Of a stretch of 64,000 nucleotides of DNA, positions 46,427-57,859 are shown one piece after another. The position numbers were made by a program, and so were the translations under genes. Source of the stretch: Epiperipatus broadwayi (taxonomy: Eukaryota; Onychophora; Udeonychophora; Euonychophora; Peripatidae); the NCBI GenBank assembly GCA_028023455.1, contig JAQFVV010000151.1:1149001-1213000 (forward strand). Reading direction: 5' to 3'. The notes under the pieces are model-generated. The model did not search any database. It was not told the DNA's origin and saw only the letters and a list, made by a program, of their open reading frames with translations. Each line of letters begins with the position of its first letter. Position 1 is the stretch's first letter.

Positions 46427-47348
46427 GTATATATATATCAATTTAATTCTATATTTTTATTTAAAAATATTTATTGTTAATTCAGATATCAATTATTACC
46501 CTATTGTCCATGCAATGGAAAATTACCTAAGAGTAATAATGAAATATTATTATTGGATCACAATATCCCAGGATCATAATGAGATTGGGAGGAGTTGGAA
46601 TGGTCTCTAGGCAAGTTGAATGAGCATTTAGCATTCCAAATTCAATGCAAATAGACCTTAGCCGATTGACTCCCAAACACATCTTAAGTGACAATCAATA
46701 AAATAATTCAAAAATGGGTATTGTGTTAATTAGGCAGCATTACCTCCTCTCCTAAATATAGGACTTAATTATCTCAACTTACTTCTTTTCAGAGAATTAA
46801 AATTATCTTACTGATGATGGAATACCTATAGAGTAAAATGTAAAATAGCCTCAGGTGATCCACTACAAAGCAAAAATCTACCCAAGATCATTCCATACTT
46901 GAGGAATTGTTAAGACCATACACATCAGATTACTCTTCTATCAGGAGATAAAAATTTCAGACTTTTTTTTTACTAACTCATGATCTGTAAAGTATGGCCA
47001 CAGATCAGAATATGGTCAATGTATTATTATTATTACTTGAATTGAATATAGTTATAAGAATACTGTTTAAAATACTTAGATACATGGAATGCTATTTTAT
47101 ATTAACAATTGTTAATCTGCTCCCCTATTAAGATTTATATTCATAAATATTTTTTACATATATATTTCATATAGAGAGAACCTGTCTAAAGCATTAAGAA
47201 CCTATAGTTCTATTTGGTCTTGCTTGTTGGATGGGTTGGCACGCTTGAAAAAGTTCGGAGAACTCTGGTTAATAAATAATTTTACAATCCATTTATTGAA
47301 CTGGCAGTAGACGATTACTTTAAAATATTTAAATTGGTTGAAAAATGG
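46427..47348. other. AT-rich sequence, no feature seen
   Basis: No recognisable feature beyond short (TA)n runs. Confidence 0.5.
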
Positions 47349-47415
47349 TCAGTTCTCTGAAAAATTCTGACTTCCATCTGGATTCGAACCCTCTGAGTAT
47401 GGTCAAGCGGTACGC
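47349..47415 (-). mobile_element. tRNA-like fragment (SINE head, 3' half)
   Basis: The reverse strand has GCGTACCGCTTGACCATACT (anticodon-arm-like), then CAGAGGGTTCGAATCCAG with a perfect B-box. The A-box half is missing. Probably a SINE fragment. Confidence 0.5.
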
Positions 47416-47990
47416 GTTGCTGACAGAAACATTCCCAAATCCAACTATTAATAAAATGCATATTTGTAATAAATAGATAGATTTTTATAGGAGATGGAAT
47501 GGCATCAAAACAAGACTACAAATTTAACTTTTTCAACAGAAAGCAGTCTAAGCTGCTGAAAAACAGCTCTTATTCTTGACTGTATTAATCATTTTTAACA
47601 TGAAAGCATATCAAAAGGAGGCTACACCTTAATATGATTTGTACCCATTTATAAGAGTTATTTTATTAACAAACTAATATAATTTCCGCAATGTTTGCCA
47701 AAGATTTAATTTACAAAAAAAAATAATCTAAAAATGTCAACATACCATTCGGTAATGAGCCTTCTGGAACGATTTCTTTCTATTAATGTTAGACTTACAT
47801 CCATGAGATTGCAAAGAAAACATTTCTAACAATCCTCAGTAATATCCACTGCGGTAGAATGCTTTACATCCATGGATAATATTTCATGCCGTTAAAAATA
47901 AAAAACAATATTAATATAGTATGATAGTACGATATCCGTATGTGCGCCGTTTCCGTTTACATGAATCCACATATTTTACTTTTCTTTTTT
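47416..47990. other. AT-rich sequence, no feature seen
   Basis: No recognisable feature. Confidence 0.5.
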
Positions 47991-47991
47991 A

Positions 47992-48137
47992 AACGACGAA
48001 TGCATAGCCGTATAAAAACATAATTCCATATTGTAAGAAAACATTTTGTTAAAATACACCTAAAAATCATGAACGCATTGCTATATAAAAATATAATTCC
48101 ATATTGTAAGAAAACATTTTGTTAAAATACACCTTCA
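47992..48137 (+). repeat. About 73-bp tandem duplication
   Basis: Two adjacent copies sharing TATTGTAAGAAAACATTTTG and TTAAAATACACC, and upstream GAA(T/C)GCAT. The second half is identical, so the event is fairly recent. Confidence 0.85.
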
Positions 48138-49386
48138 TTAACTTATCTTTCACAACTTGTCACGTGATGCCGGCCAGAAAGAAATCTTCGAGTGAAAAAA
48201 AAATAATCCTAGCGCAAACTGTTTTCTTTAAAAAGAAGTGTTCACATAATTTCAGTATCCACAAGCTCTCCTCTAAAGATATAGAAAACTGACAATGTCA
48301 GGCAATAAACTCTTCCAGTTGATAAAAAAAGAATTTAGGGAATCAGAGGAGGGAAAGAAAAGATAAAAAAAAAAAACTATGGGTTGTCGTTTATCAGATG
48401 ATGGGTGGGGAGCAGTATCTTTACTGATGTTTTAATCACTAAGTTGATGAAGGAAAAGTCCCCACCTCCTTACACCGCCCTTTCAAATGGACAAACACGC
48501 ACACATACACAAAATCTTATCAAACAATTATAGGAAAAGAATGATTTCATGTTAAAATGAAGACACTCTAAAATATATAAATTATGTAAAGTATAACCAT
48601 TTATCAACATTAAATTTTTGCGCCTTAGGAATCATTATCAAACTATAACTATATAGATAGATTTTAATTCCATTTATTATGTAAATAACAAGAAAATTAA
48701 ATAAAAGACTGAAATGCATTTAATTAATCATAATGATTTGCAGTCTACTCAAAAATGCTATTTATCATATGCTACTTAATTAGCTTTCGAAACATTGTTA
48801 ACAATTAAAAACAACTTTTATACAACATTTTAAATCTGTTTTAGTTCGGCTTTTTTGATTAGCGGTATAAGTTCATGATATAAGGGGGAAAGGATTTTCC
48901 TGCTAAACCCATGACCTAGATTCGAATCTGGATAAAGCTTCTTTTCAAACAAGTTCCGCTTCCTGAATGCCAGCCTGCTGCCAACCCAACTAGTCGTCCA
49001 ATATTTGTCATAGTAGGAGATCAAATTCGATACTGTATCTTATAAACACATTATTATTTTTTAAAAGCTATGTTTAATTCAATATTACGATAAATCTTTA
49101 CAAAATTTGTGACTTCATTTAATTCTAGACACGCCTATAGTGAATTTTTCAAAAATTTAATGTTAGCACTTAGACTATACCAACCATGAGTGTCATCATA
49201 AGTATGACATATGACTCATTCAGTATGCACTGTTTATAAATAAGAGAATATTCCCTTTTGAATCCACCCGTAATTTTATTTGCCACAAACGGCAGAGATA
49301 ATTTTAAACTAATTAGTGTTAGTCTCCTTTATTATTGGTCATCATAATAAATAGTAAAGTAATGACTTTTACTTCCTGTTTGTTGA
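48138..49386. other. AT-rich sequence with a possible tRNA-like relic
   Basis: At about 48905-48940 the reverse strand holds CCAGATTCGAATCTAGGTCA, a B-box-like block. No A-box was found and no gene was recognised. Confidence 0.4.
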
Positions 49387-49440
49387 ATCCAAACCGGATG
49401 CCTTAATCTAAGCTATTGAGCCACATGACATCATTTACAA
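49387..49440 (-). mobile_element. tRNA-like SINE fragment
   Basis: The reverse strand reads ATGTGGCTCAATAGCTTAGA (A-box region) and CATCCGGTTTGGATTCAAC (B-box-like). The arm lengths are compressed, so it is a SINE relic and not a tRNA. Confidence 0.5.
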
Positions 49441-49899
49441 TTAGGCGATTCACTACAATGCTTTGATAAAGTAACTTCCGATGTTTTACCTTTTTTTTTT
49501 TTTATAGAGATTCTGGCATCTTCTCTGGATTCTGGATTAGTCAATGCTTTTTTTATGGACTTGTTTATTGCTTGGAGAATGTAACAGTTGTTGATCTCTC
49601 TTGACTAGCATGATAGTTTTTCTGCATAATGCATCTGGAGATGATAATCAATATGTAATTGATGTGTGTGGTATCAATTGGGTTAACTTTTTATTTTGTT
49701 TTCTACTGGAAGATACTAACCTCTTCTGGTAATCATAATATCTATTATCCAATTTTTCTCCAGGTACATTCAGCATAACAGGTTTTGTTCCATTTTGGAG
49801 TCACGATCACTTGCTGCTTGATGTTCTTTGATGTATGCATTGCATCTAAGACTAAACAATTTAATTCATAGCATGCAATTCATTAACATTCCAACTAGT

Positions 49900-50265
49900 G
49901 TGTTTTTATGTCGTGTAAGTGCATATTCCAATCACTTATTTGTGGTTTCTTTTGGTGTCTTGCACTATCCATTTAGTCCAATCACTACTTTCAGGCTGGA
50001 ATGATGTTGTCAAAATATGTTTAATATCATTTTTTACATAGAAATCTCTAAATTAGCCAGACATAAAAGCTGTTGCATTTCTGGAAACAATGATTATAAG
50101 ACTATGTGCGGTAAATAATTTTCTAAGTGCTCAGATAGTGGACAATGTGTGAAGAGAGTTACTTGGAAAAGGCATCAACAACACAAATTGTTTATCTTTC
50201 CATGGATATACATGGTCTGTATAAGTTTTTTCCAAAGCTCTTTTGCTTGCGGTCAAAAGTTGATC
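49900..50265 (-). pseudogene. Gypsy/Ty3-type integrase core, decayed
   Basis: Minus-strand translation, across frame slips, gives the rve-type integrase order: KDKQFV then VVDAFSK (50195-50155; Asp of the DDE triad), LIIIVSRNATAFMS (SDN-type block, with Arg in place of the second Asp), FRDFYVKNDIKHILTTSFQP, then a degraded ESSDW..WIVQDTKRN where the catalytic Glu block should be. Several stops and frameshifts. RT, RNase H and LTRs were not recognised. The flank to about 49500 may belong to it. Not functional. Confidence 0.65.
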
Positions 50266-50729
50266 TTATTTTAGCAGATATTTTGATTTAATTGGCATTT
50301 GGCGGAACGATGATTCAATGTTTGTACCTAAACTAGGCTACCATACATATGTTCTAGCTATCATTTTCATTTTGTCCATATTTTGATGATTACAATGCCT
50401 TAGGTGTCAGATTCTGAGCACATAGATGTGCTTAAGATGATCAGATAAGCCAAAAAAATTCATACAAAGATTTTGTCTGGATGGAACAATTTGGATGTCT
50501 CATCATATGTATTTATTCACAATGGATATCTCATGCCTTCTTGCCCAAAAGATTTTATATACATTTGATAGCTTGTTTGTTGACCGATCATCTTTAGTAT
50601 ATCCATATACTCAGAAGCTAATATAAATATCATTGGTTGTTCAGTGAGCTACTTTTTTACTATTTATCTAATTGCTATTTACCAAGCCAATATTAACTAA
50701 TTGTTTTTCCTCCCTTTTTATGCTCAATG

Positions 50730-50975
50730 TTGTGAAGTAAAGCTGGGCTGGACATATTGCTAGAAGAAATGATAATAGATAGACATTTGAAATCTTTAAC
50801 GGGAACTTAAGGGATTGTAAGACCTGAAAAGAGACCACTTGTGAGATGGATGGCTGAAATAAGAAAATTTGCTAATGTGCTGTGAAGAAAAGAGGCCAGA
50901 AATTGTAAAAACTTCATTAAACTTGGACAGACCATCCTCAGTGGATTGTTAATAGATAAAAATGATGATAATAAT
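50730..50975 (+). pseudogene. RTE-clade LINE 3' fragment (copy F)
   Basis: Matches the RTE 3' end: (W)AGHIARR-like, GATAATAGATAG, RPLVRWMAEIRKF-like, then a short GAT/AAT-rich tail. Several stops. 5' truncated. Confidence 0.75.
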
Positions 50976-52699
50976 AGATAACATTGTCAGAAAATTGAAG
51001 TAAATGCATTAATGTGTGAAAGTCCCCCTCCCTTCTGCATGATGCACATAAAATAATAAGAATTTGGAAATAAAACTATATTAGCATGCAAGATGAGACA
51101 TATTCCGGAAAATCCTTTTTCAGCAATAATTATGCCTAGTAATCGTTTATAGTCAGTTTGTAATAGGAACAATTTTCTGTAAATTTACTAATAGTACGTA
51201 CAAATGAAATTTCTTGATGCTGGCAATCAAGGCCAGAGTTTTTCAGTCAAATTGAAAATAATTTCTTTCAGCCCCATCAAAGTGCAAGATGCAAATGTGA
51301 TAAGTAGATCATGACATCTTCACTATGGTGAACTAAAATTGTTCTAACACTTTTACAGATGAGGCTTTAACCTATTATCACCACCTCCATTTTTGAATAA
51401 TAATGGGATAAAATTTGAATTGGCTATTACCTTTTTTGATTTGGTAACAGTTTAGATTTGTCCATTGCTGTGTTTCCATTCTGACTTTTTTAATCGAGCA
51501 TCCAATATAATGATTCACTAATTTCAGTTTTGTGCTAAAAGAACCTTCTGTAATAATTAATGAACCCTGGAAATGCTTAAACTCTTTTGCTTGAAACTCT
51601 TTTGTTTGAAACTCTTTTTTGTTCATAGAGGTTTTTGATCTCAATATTTTACTTTTGGTTGGAAATATTCTATGTTATTGCACTTAACCAAGAAATTCTA
51701 TTTTTTTTTTTTTGGCCTTGAATTCTTAAATCTATACAAAAAAAATGTTCTAGTGGTCTCCAAGAGTTACTCTTTACATTTAGTCTCTAGCAGAGAGGCT
51801 CAAACTAAAAAAAATGGCCCAATATTTTAGCAATACCACTCACTGGAGGACGGAGCTACTGGGATTCCAAATGGTTGAGTCATGTGATATATAACTGTTT
51901 TTTTATTGGTCATTCAGTGACTTTGTTAAGTCTTTTGCATACAACATGTCCAGAGTTCTTGAGGCTTCGTCAATCAGTAGTCGGAAGTAGGCATGACTGA
52001 GTCAATTTTCGAAAATATTCTATGACCCACTAAATTAGAAACTATCATTTAACTGAAGGTGGGATAATTATTGTGTGACAAAGCTTTATTTAATGTGCAA
52101 TGTTAGTAACAATAAATAAATATTTTCCTTTCTAGTAATAAGTACTATTGTATCAAAATATATTATGAAAGTGCATAATACTATATTAAGAATCATATAT
52201 GAATTAGTCTACTATTACTTATTCCAACAGTGCTATCTGCATCAAATTAACTTCATATTAAGCAGACAAAAAAAAAAAAAAACACTTCTTTCCAGCTATC
52301 ATTAAGATCTTAAATAACCAGAAATTTACAACTATATGCTGGAACAATTAACATTAGCTGAGTTCATATTTTCTACACTTGAATTTCAATATAGCATTGT
52401 GGGGACTAATTTAAAATGATTACTCATTCTTGCACTAGATGTCACTAGAATGAAAAGATGCTTTTTATTATGGTTTTACTAGTAATTTGATGATTTATAG
52501 TATTCATTCCCAGCCAGGAAATAAGGTGTTTACACCTAATGAAGAATTAAAGATACTAAAAATATAATAATAAAGAACGAGTTTCAAATATATCTATAGC
52601 TGTTCAAGCAAATTGACATGGGTTCAAAATCATAGGTTAATTTGAATTTTGAGTTCTTCAGTTTGAAAGGTAAAATGGAATTAAAGGTAGACTGGATGC
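50976..52699. other. AT-rich sequence; short tandem repeat at 51583-51625
   Basis: A 15-bp unit (GAAACTCTTTTG.TT) occurs three times at about 51583-51625, making the KEFQ/KEFQ frame seen on the minus strand. No gene. Confidence 0.5.
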
Positions 52700-53360
52700 A
52701 TATGCTAAAAAGTATAATGTTCAATGGATTTTCTCGCAAGAAGGAAATGAAGATTGATAAACATGAATAAGAAGAAATTAACCATTTCAATTACCTTAGT
52801 CACATTATTAACAAAGAAGGAAATATAATGAGAGAATTTAGACAATGAAGTAAACTTGGATGGAGTCTTTTGATAGAAAAAAACTTGTATTAGTAGGAAA
52901 TACATGTATGTAGTTGAAAAGGTTTTTAATAAGTGCTTTATCAGATCTTACTTATGGATCTGTGACTTGAAAAATTAGCAAAAAAGCAATACAGAGACTT
53001 CAGCAAAGTATGAAGAGATGTATGTTAAGAGTAACAAGAAGAGGATGAAAATGAAATACATAGATGAGAGAACAAGCAAGTGCTATAGATACTATTGAAA
53101 GGATTAAGAAACTGAAGTGGAGCTGGATTGTACATATTGCAAAAACAGATGATAATAGATGAACAGTTGACATCTTAAACTGGATATTAAGAGAGTGTAA
53201 AATAACCTAGATAGTGACCACATATGAGATGGGTAGTTGGAATAAGAAAGTTCACTGCCATTATTTAGTGAAAAGAGGCCATAGTTCAGAAAAACTGGAT
53301 TAAACATGGAAAGACCTTCATCCTGCACTGAATCTATAATGGTTGAAAATAATAATAATG
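52700..53360 (+). pseudogene. RTE-clade LINE 3' part (copy C), heavily decayed
   Basis: Recognisable blocks: VMFNGFSRKKEMKIDKHE at about 52717, INHFNYLSHIINKEGNIM (about 52775-52830), LKWSWIVHIAKTDDNR (about 53112-53160), then a tail of (AAT)n instead of (GAT)n at 53346-53360. Many stops. Older than copies A, B and D. Confidence 0.8.
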
Positions 53361-53490
53361 ACTGAATGCACATATGCATTCTTCCATATTCCAAACCTCA
53401 TTGATAAATGGAAAACCTGAAAATAATGACTGAATGCACATATGCATTCTTCCATATTCCAAACCTCATTGATAAATGGAAAACCTGAAA
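53355..53490 (+). repeat. Perfect 68-bp tandem duplication at an RTE tail
   Basis: Two consecutive copies of a 68-bp block (AATGACTGAATGCACATATG ... GATAAATGGAAAACCTGAA) with no visible difference. The first begins exactly at the (AAT)n tail of RTE copy C. The identity implies a recent event, much younger than the RTE copy itself. Confidence 0.9.
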
Positions 53491-53664
53491 ATGGCATAAT
53501 GATGAGAATTTAAATACTAAGAATAGGACTTTTATAAGCACTTGATAATTACTAATTACTGAAAGTTATGCTAGATGGCACTAGAATAGAAAGCTGCTTT
53601 TATCTTATAAAATTGAAAGATTGTTCATTTATAACCTGTTAATATCTTTGTCATTTAAATAGTA

Positions 53665-53800
53665 ACAACTTTCTCCGTACAATAGTGCTACCTAATGCAC
53701 GCCGCAGTAATCACTGGATGCTAGAAAGTTGCTAACATTTTGACACATTGTAAAAGCATATGAAATGGTGATCATGTGATGTTTTAATGATTTACATTGT
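53665..53800. mobile_element. Family H2 remnant, inverted
   Basis: The minus-strand part (53665-53725: TCCGTACAATAGTGCTACC, GCAGTAATCACTGGATGC) is followed by a plus-strand H2 block (GAAATGGTGATCATGTGATG). This is the same reversed-then-direct order as I3. The hammerhead is lost. Confidence 0.5.
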
Positions 53801-55800
53801 TCTGAATTTCCGACTATTTAAGATTCAGTGCTCAATTTGAGCTTTGTTTATTACAGGCAATACTGCTACAATGATAACAATAGAAGGATATTGAAATGGA
53901 CAATAACAGAAGTGTTAAGCAAGCTAACGAGTTTTTTAAAAAAAGAATGATCATGATAGTATATATAAACAAAAAATTGGCAACAAATTAATAACATTAA
54001 AAAGATTGGAGAAGGGGGGAGGGGAATTAATGGACTACTATTTAGACAAATTATTCAATCTAGAAAAGAATTCTATTTTAATTACAAGAACAATGCTCTG
54101 CCCAGTTTAGCATAATAAGTGGAAGAGTAACTTGAGAAAGGTTTCTACGTTGAAACTAAACCTGACCCTTCTGCTGGTTGAATGTCAGTTAAGTTGAGGA
54201 TTTATGCAATGTGAAAAGTTGTAATGAAGAGAAACAATCTTCAGTCGTAATTCAAAAGCAATTTCTGGAAATCAAAAAATAGGATCAGACCCAAAAAATA
54301 TTTAAAATTGGATCTGTAATATAAAAAAGTTGATAAATTGGAAGACCTTTGAAAGATCTCGAGGAATCGAGAATTAGGTATGAAATAGTTTTAAAATTAA
54401 GACAAATTAGTTTTAAGAAGAGCTAAACTTAACCAAATTACTACAGTTAAGTTGATTTTTTTTGTTGTTGTTAATTGTGAGACTAAAGACATCTCAGATT
54501 CATGGTTGGGAAGATAATATTAATCTGCCCAAAATGGGACCTCTTTACACTCTAATTAAAATAAAAAGCTTGAGTTAGTAAGGAAATACTTAGACTTCTG
54601 GTGTGGGGGGGGGGAGCTCACCCTAATTTGAAAATCTCCGCGTTTATGAGTACAGTATACATACATAACTGAGATATGCGACCAGGTCTTTACCAGGCCA
54701 AAGACGTCTAAGAGACCTCAGTTTTATATAAGGTCCAAAAAAAAATCAGCGAATACAAAGAAAGATTTGAGAGATTGCTCAAAACTTGATGACGATGATA
54801 ATGATAATAATAGTAAAGAAAGAGGGGGGACGTTCAGTAGTAATATGTGTGATTTTATTATTATAAGCTAAAAAATAAAGACTATAAAAATATATAATTG
54901 AAAGCAAATGAAATATTTTATTTAATATAGAAAGATATCACGGTACAATTATTTTCTCTAATTCAAGTCAGTTTTTAATGGATGTGAAATGCTAACAAGA
55001 TACACACTACTTCCCTTTTTTAAAACGCACACACATGTATTATGTTAGACTGAAAAGTTCTGCGAAATCTTTTTTTTTTTTTGCTTTTCCCTAATTATTT
55101 TTAAGTATAATATAGCAATCTAAAAATACAAATCATATTATGAAATTTAATATTAAACAAAGAATCAAATTTTAGTTGAAAGCAAAGTGTTTAAACCATA
55201 TTTCAATTGGCAAATCATTTTAATAAGAACAAGCAGTATTCTTTTCCATGACTTGTTTGTATAATGTTACATGCTCTTAGCAGGTAAAACGAAGGCTGGT
55301 TAGGAGCCTAGGCAACAACCATAGTTGTTTATGATTTGATGGCTGTTGTTATCACCCCCCCCCCCAACTCCCCTCCAAAAACAAAAAACAATTTATTTTA
55401 AAAATAAGCTCTAGTTACAATAAAATTAGATTATTAAGGGAAACTAAAAATACAAGCTAAAATGACAAAATAAAACAAAACACAACTGCAATAGCCCAAT
55501 TAAGTTAGCTCAAGATTTGTAGATGTTAAATGAAGATTTGATTCATTAGCAGAAGCAATCATTCACTAATTAGTGCTTAATTAAAATATATTTTTGTCAG
55601 ATGCACAGGTTACATGGAGATCAGTTGAGTGAATTACTTTGCTGCATATATGCACAAAGGCATAGTTCCACTTAATTCAAATGATATCAGTAATTCTCTA
55701 TCTTAATAAGTGTATAAATTTAGTGGAGTCTTATTACCTGATTCATTCCAAATGGATTTTGAGAAGTTTTATCAAATGTTAAGTTGGTAACAACCGTTTA
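53801..55800. other. AT-rich sequence, homopolymer runs
   Basis: G-run at about 54604-54613, C-run at about 55355-55365, poly-T near 55070. No gene recognised. A block ending in GATGACGATGATAATGATAA (about 54789-54808) could be an old RTE tail, too weak to call. Confidence 0.5.
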
Positions 55801-55862
55801 TGTTCAGTGCAGTGGTAGAATGATGAACTTGAGAGCAAAAGGTTACAGAATTGAACTCACCC
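55801..55862 (+). mobile_element. tRNA-like SINE unit (S2/array type)
   Basis: GTGCAGTGGTAGAATGATGA (A-box region) with ACTTGAGAGC, then a B-box-like GAATTGAACTC. The first 27 bp (55808-55834) are the exact reverse complement of a unit in the array at 61330-61990 (61724-61750), so both derive from one SINE. Confidence 0.65.
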
Positions 55863-56871
55863 AAAGGGATTTTCTATTACCAATGTCATATGATTTTCTA
55901 AGCCTCTAACCACTTGACTATTTTAATCCTACCACTTTTAAGACAACCCAGTGTGATCTGAAGACCTTTTTTTTAAACCAAGAATGACTAAAGGCAAGCC
56001 AACAAATTCTCTAAACAGATGCCGGATTCAGTTTATAAAGAGAGACACTGATCCTATACATTATTCCAGATCTTTTATCTCAACTTATTAACTTTTTGCT
56101 CTCTATTTCAAATACTCATAACTATCAACTTCTTTGATGTCTGCCTCTTTTTTTTTTATTTATTTTTAAAACTTCTTCAGTATTTCATCACTTCTATACT
56201 TCTTTCACATTTCTATTCTTACCATCATACTTATATTTCTTCTTCTAAAGTCTTGAAACTTTTCTCATCCCTTTACCTAAATGTCCAAGTTTTAACTCCA
56301 TACAAAGTTATTTACTTCCAATAAAATATTTCAACAAACATTCAAACACCTGTTATTTTGATTAAAGTCGCTCAATTATGTATTGGTTCTCATTCGGATT
56401 TCTTTGTTGCTACTTCTAGAAACAGTTAACTAAGTTTTCAGATATTTAAAATACTAAACTGCTTTGTAAATTCTTGACCAGCCATCCCTCTTTTAATCTC
56501 TCTATTTATTTTCTAACATTTATCCTGCATTGATTTCAATACTATTGATGAATTCAAAGAATTTTATTTAATACTTATTAATTGCATCCTTATTATATGA
56601 CTAAATTACCTACATTTCTAAAATATTATTTATGAAAACAAAATATACAAATATGTTACTTACCTGTGCAATAAATAAATTTAAGTACTCTAACCTTAAA
56701 CCTTATTAATAGGTCGATGAAATTTTCCACATACAATGGAGATTTCAATAAAAATTTTACACTTTTTCCCTTCCAAAATGAAAATGTGATTGTGGGGAAT
56801 TGATCACATGAATAAGATTTAAATATTTTTAAAAAAAATCAAGCCAAAAAAAAAAAAAAGACATTTTTTTT
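55863..56871. other. AT-rich sequence, no gene seen
   Basis: T- and C-rich stretches at about 56080-56560 may be an old reverse-strand element, but no motif could be assigned. Confidence 0.45.
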
Positions 56872-56968
56872 TTTTTAAGTGTCATAGCATCGGCCGGGAC
56901 ACGAACCCACAACTTGGGCAACTGCCTGCAAGTGCAAGGCAGTCGCGCTGACCTCTCGACCACCAAAA
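56872..56968 (-). mobile_element. S1 SINE
   Basis: Minus-strand copy with T-run tail (56864-56876), GTGTCATAGCATCGGCCGGG, ACACGAACCCACAACTTGGG and 5' end CGCTGACCTCTCGACCACCA. This is the copy closest to a tRNA in its A-box (reverse strand TGGTCGAGAGGTCAGCGCGA). Confidence 0.8.
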
Positions 56969-56999
56969 TAATAAAAAAAATACACAACTTTTATTAGTA

Positions 57000-57817
57000 A
57001 TGTATATTGGCAGCCAATTATTTTTTATACTGTTCAATATGCAAATGAATGTATAATTCGAGGTGTTGCAGAGATGTCCCTCATTGCTGCTTATTATGCC
57101 ATTTTGCACAACCCCAAAGTCTTTCGATGTTTTGAATATGGATGCCTGTTTCTGGATTGACGAAATTATACTTGTGATTCACATGAAAATAGTCGTAACC
57201 AGCAGCTCTCAAATCTTCACTTTTGTATGCCTTCCAACAATCAGAATATATGGGTGAACCCTTGTTTACATTTTGCTTGATGGCTTCCATGAGTTTCCAC
57301 TATTTTATCACTAATTCTAATAATAAACACTCATCAGTCTCTCTGCACAAGCCACCAAACATCCACTATTCAGGAAGAATGCATCCACATTGTTTTTTTT
57401 CTTTTGGAAAAAAAGGCTCTCGTCTATCTGTATGATTTTGTTAGGTCCTCCAATTTTTCGTTTTCACATTGAATCACGGCAGTCGTACAAACTTCCTGCA
57501 TTTAGTTATCCCAGTCTGTCATAGTCTTATCTGCTAAGCGAGTTCTATTTTGCCCCATTCTGGGGACGGTAATTTCAAGCCCAACTATATCATATGGCCA
57601 TTAGAAATGGGATTCTTGAACCCTCCAACCACATTCCCTTCCGGATTCCAATTCTACTGTTGCATCATCAAACGTTGCAACACCATTGACTGTCTGATGT
57701 ATGAATGCAAATGGTCATAGGATGGGTATTTGGACACATTTTTTTGAGATGGCAGGATTCCTTTGTCTTGGAAACGGCATCCATTTCAGTTGATGGCAGG
57801 TTCCAAATTGCCATCAT
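57000..57817 (-). pseudogene. Merlin transposase M3, inactive
   Basis: Starts MMAIWNLPSTEMDAVSK at 57817; CPNTHPMTICIHTSDS follows as the N-terminal Cys region. After stops and frameshifts comes IDESLFFQKKK (about 57425, first catalytic Asp) and FGGLCRETDECL. The 69-residue frame 57290-57081 then holds SPIYSDCWKAYKSEDLRAAG (second Asp), YDYFHVNHKYNFVNPETG and IQNIERLWG (third catalytic Glu present). All three acidic residues survive, but the ORF is broken upstream and by a TAA after KWHNKQQ. Element ends not located. Confidence 0.85.
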
Positions 57818-57859
57818 TTTTGGATTGTTCAATAAACAACAACAACAAAAAAGCATTTA

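Noticed and set aside
54760-54820. GAT/AAT-rich end as another RTE tail
   Set aside because: The preceding sequence has no recognisable RTE coding motif.
55355-55365. Poly-C and poly-G runs (also near 17702, 19603 and 54604) as quadruplex or regulatory sites
   Set aside because: Single homopolymer runs without the four-tract pattern of a G-quadruplex; possible sequencing-length artefacts.
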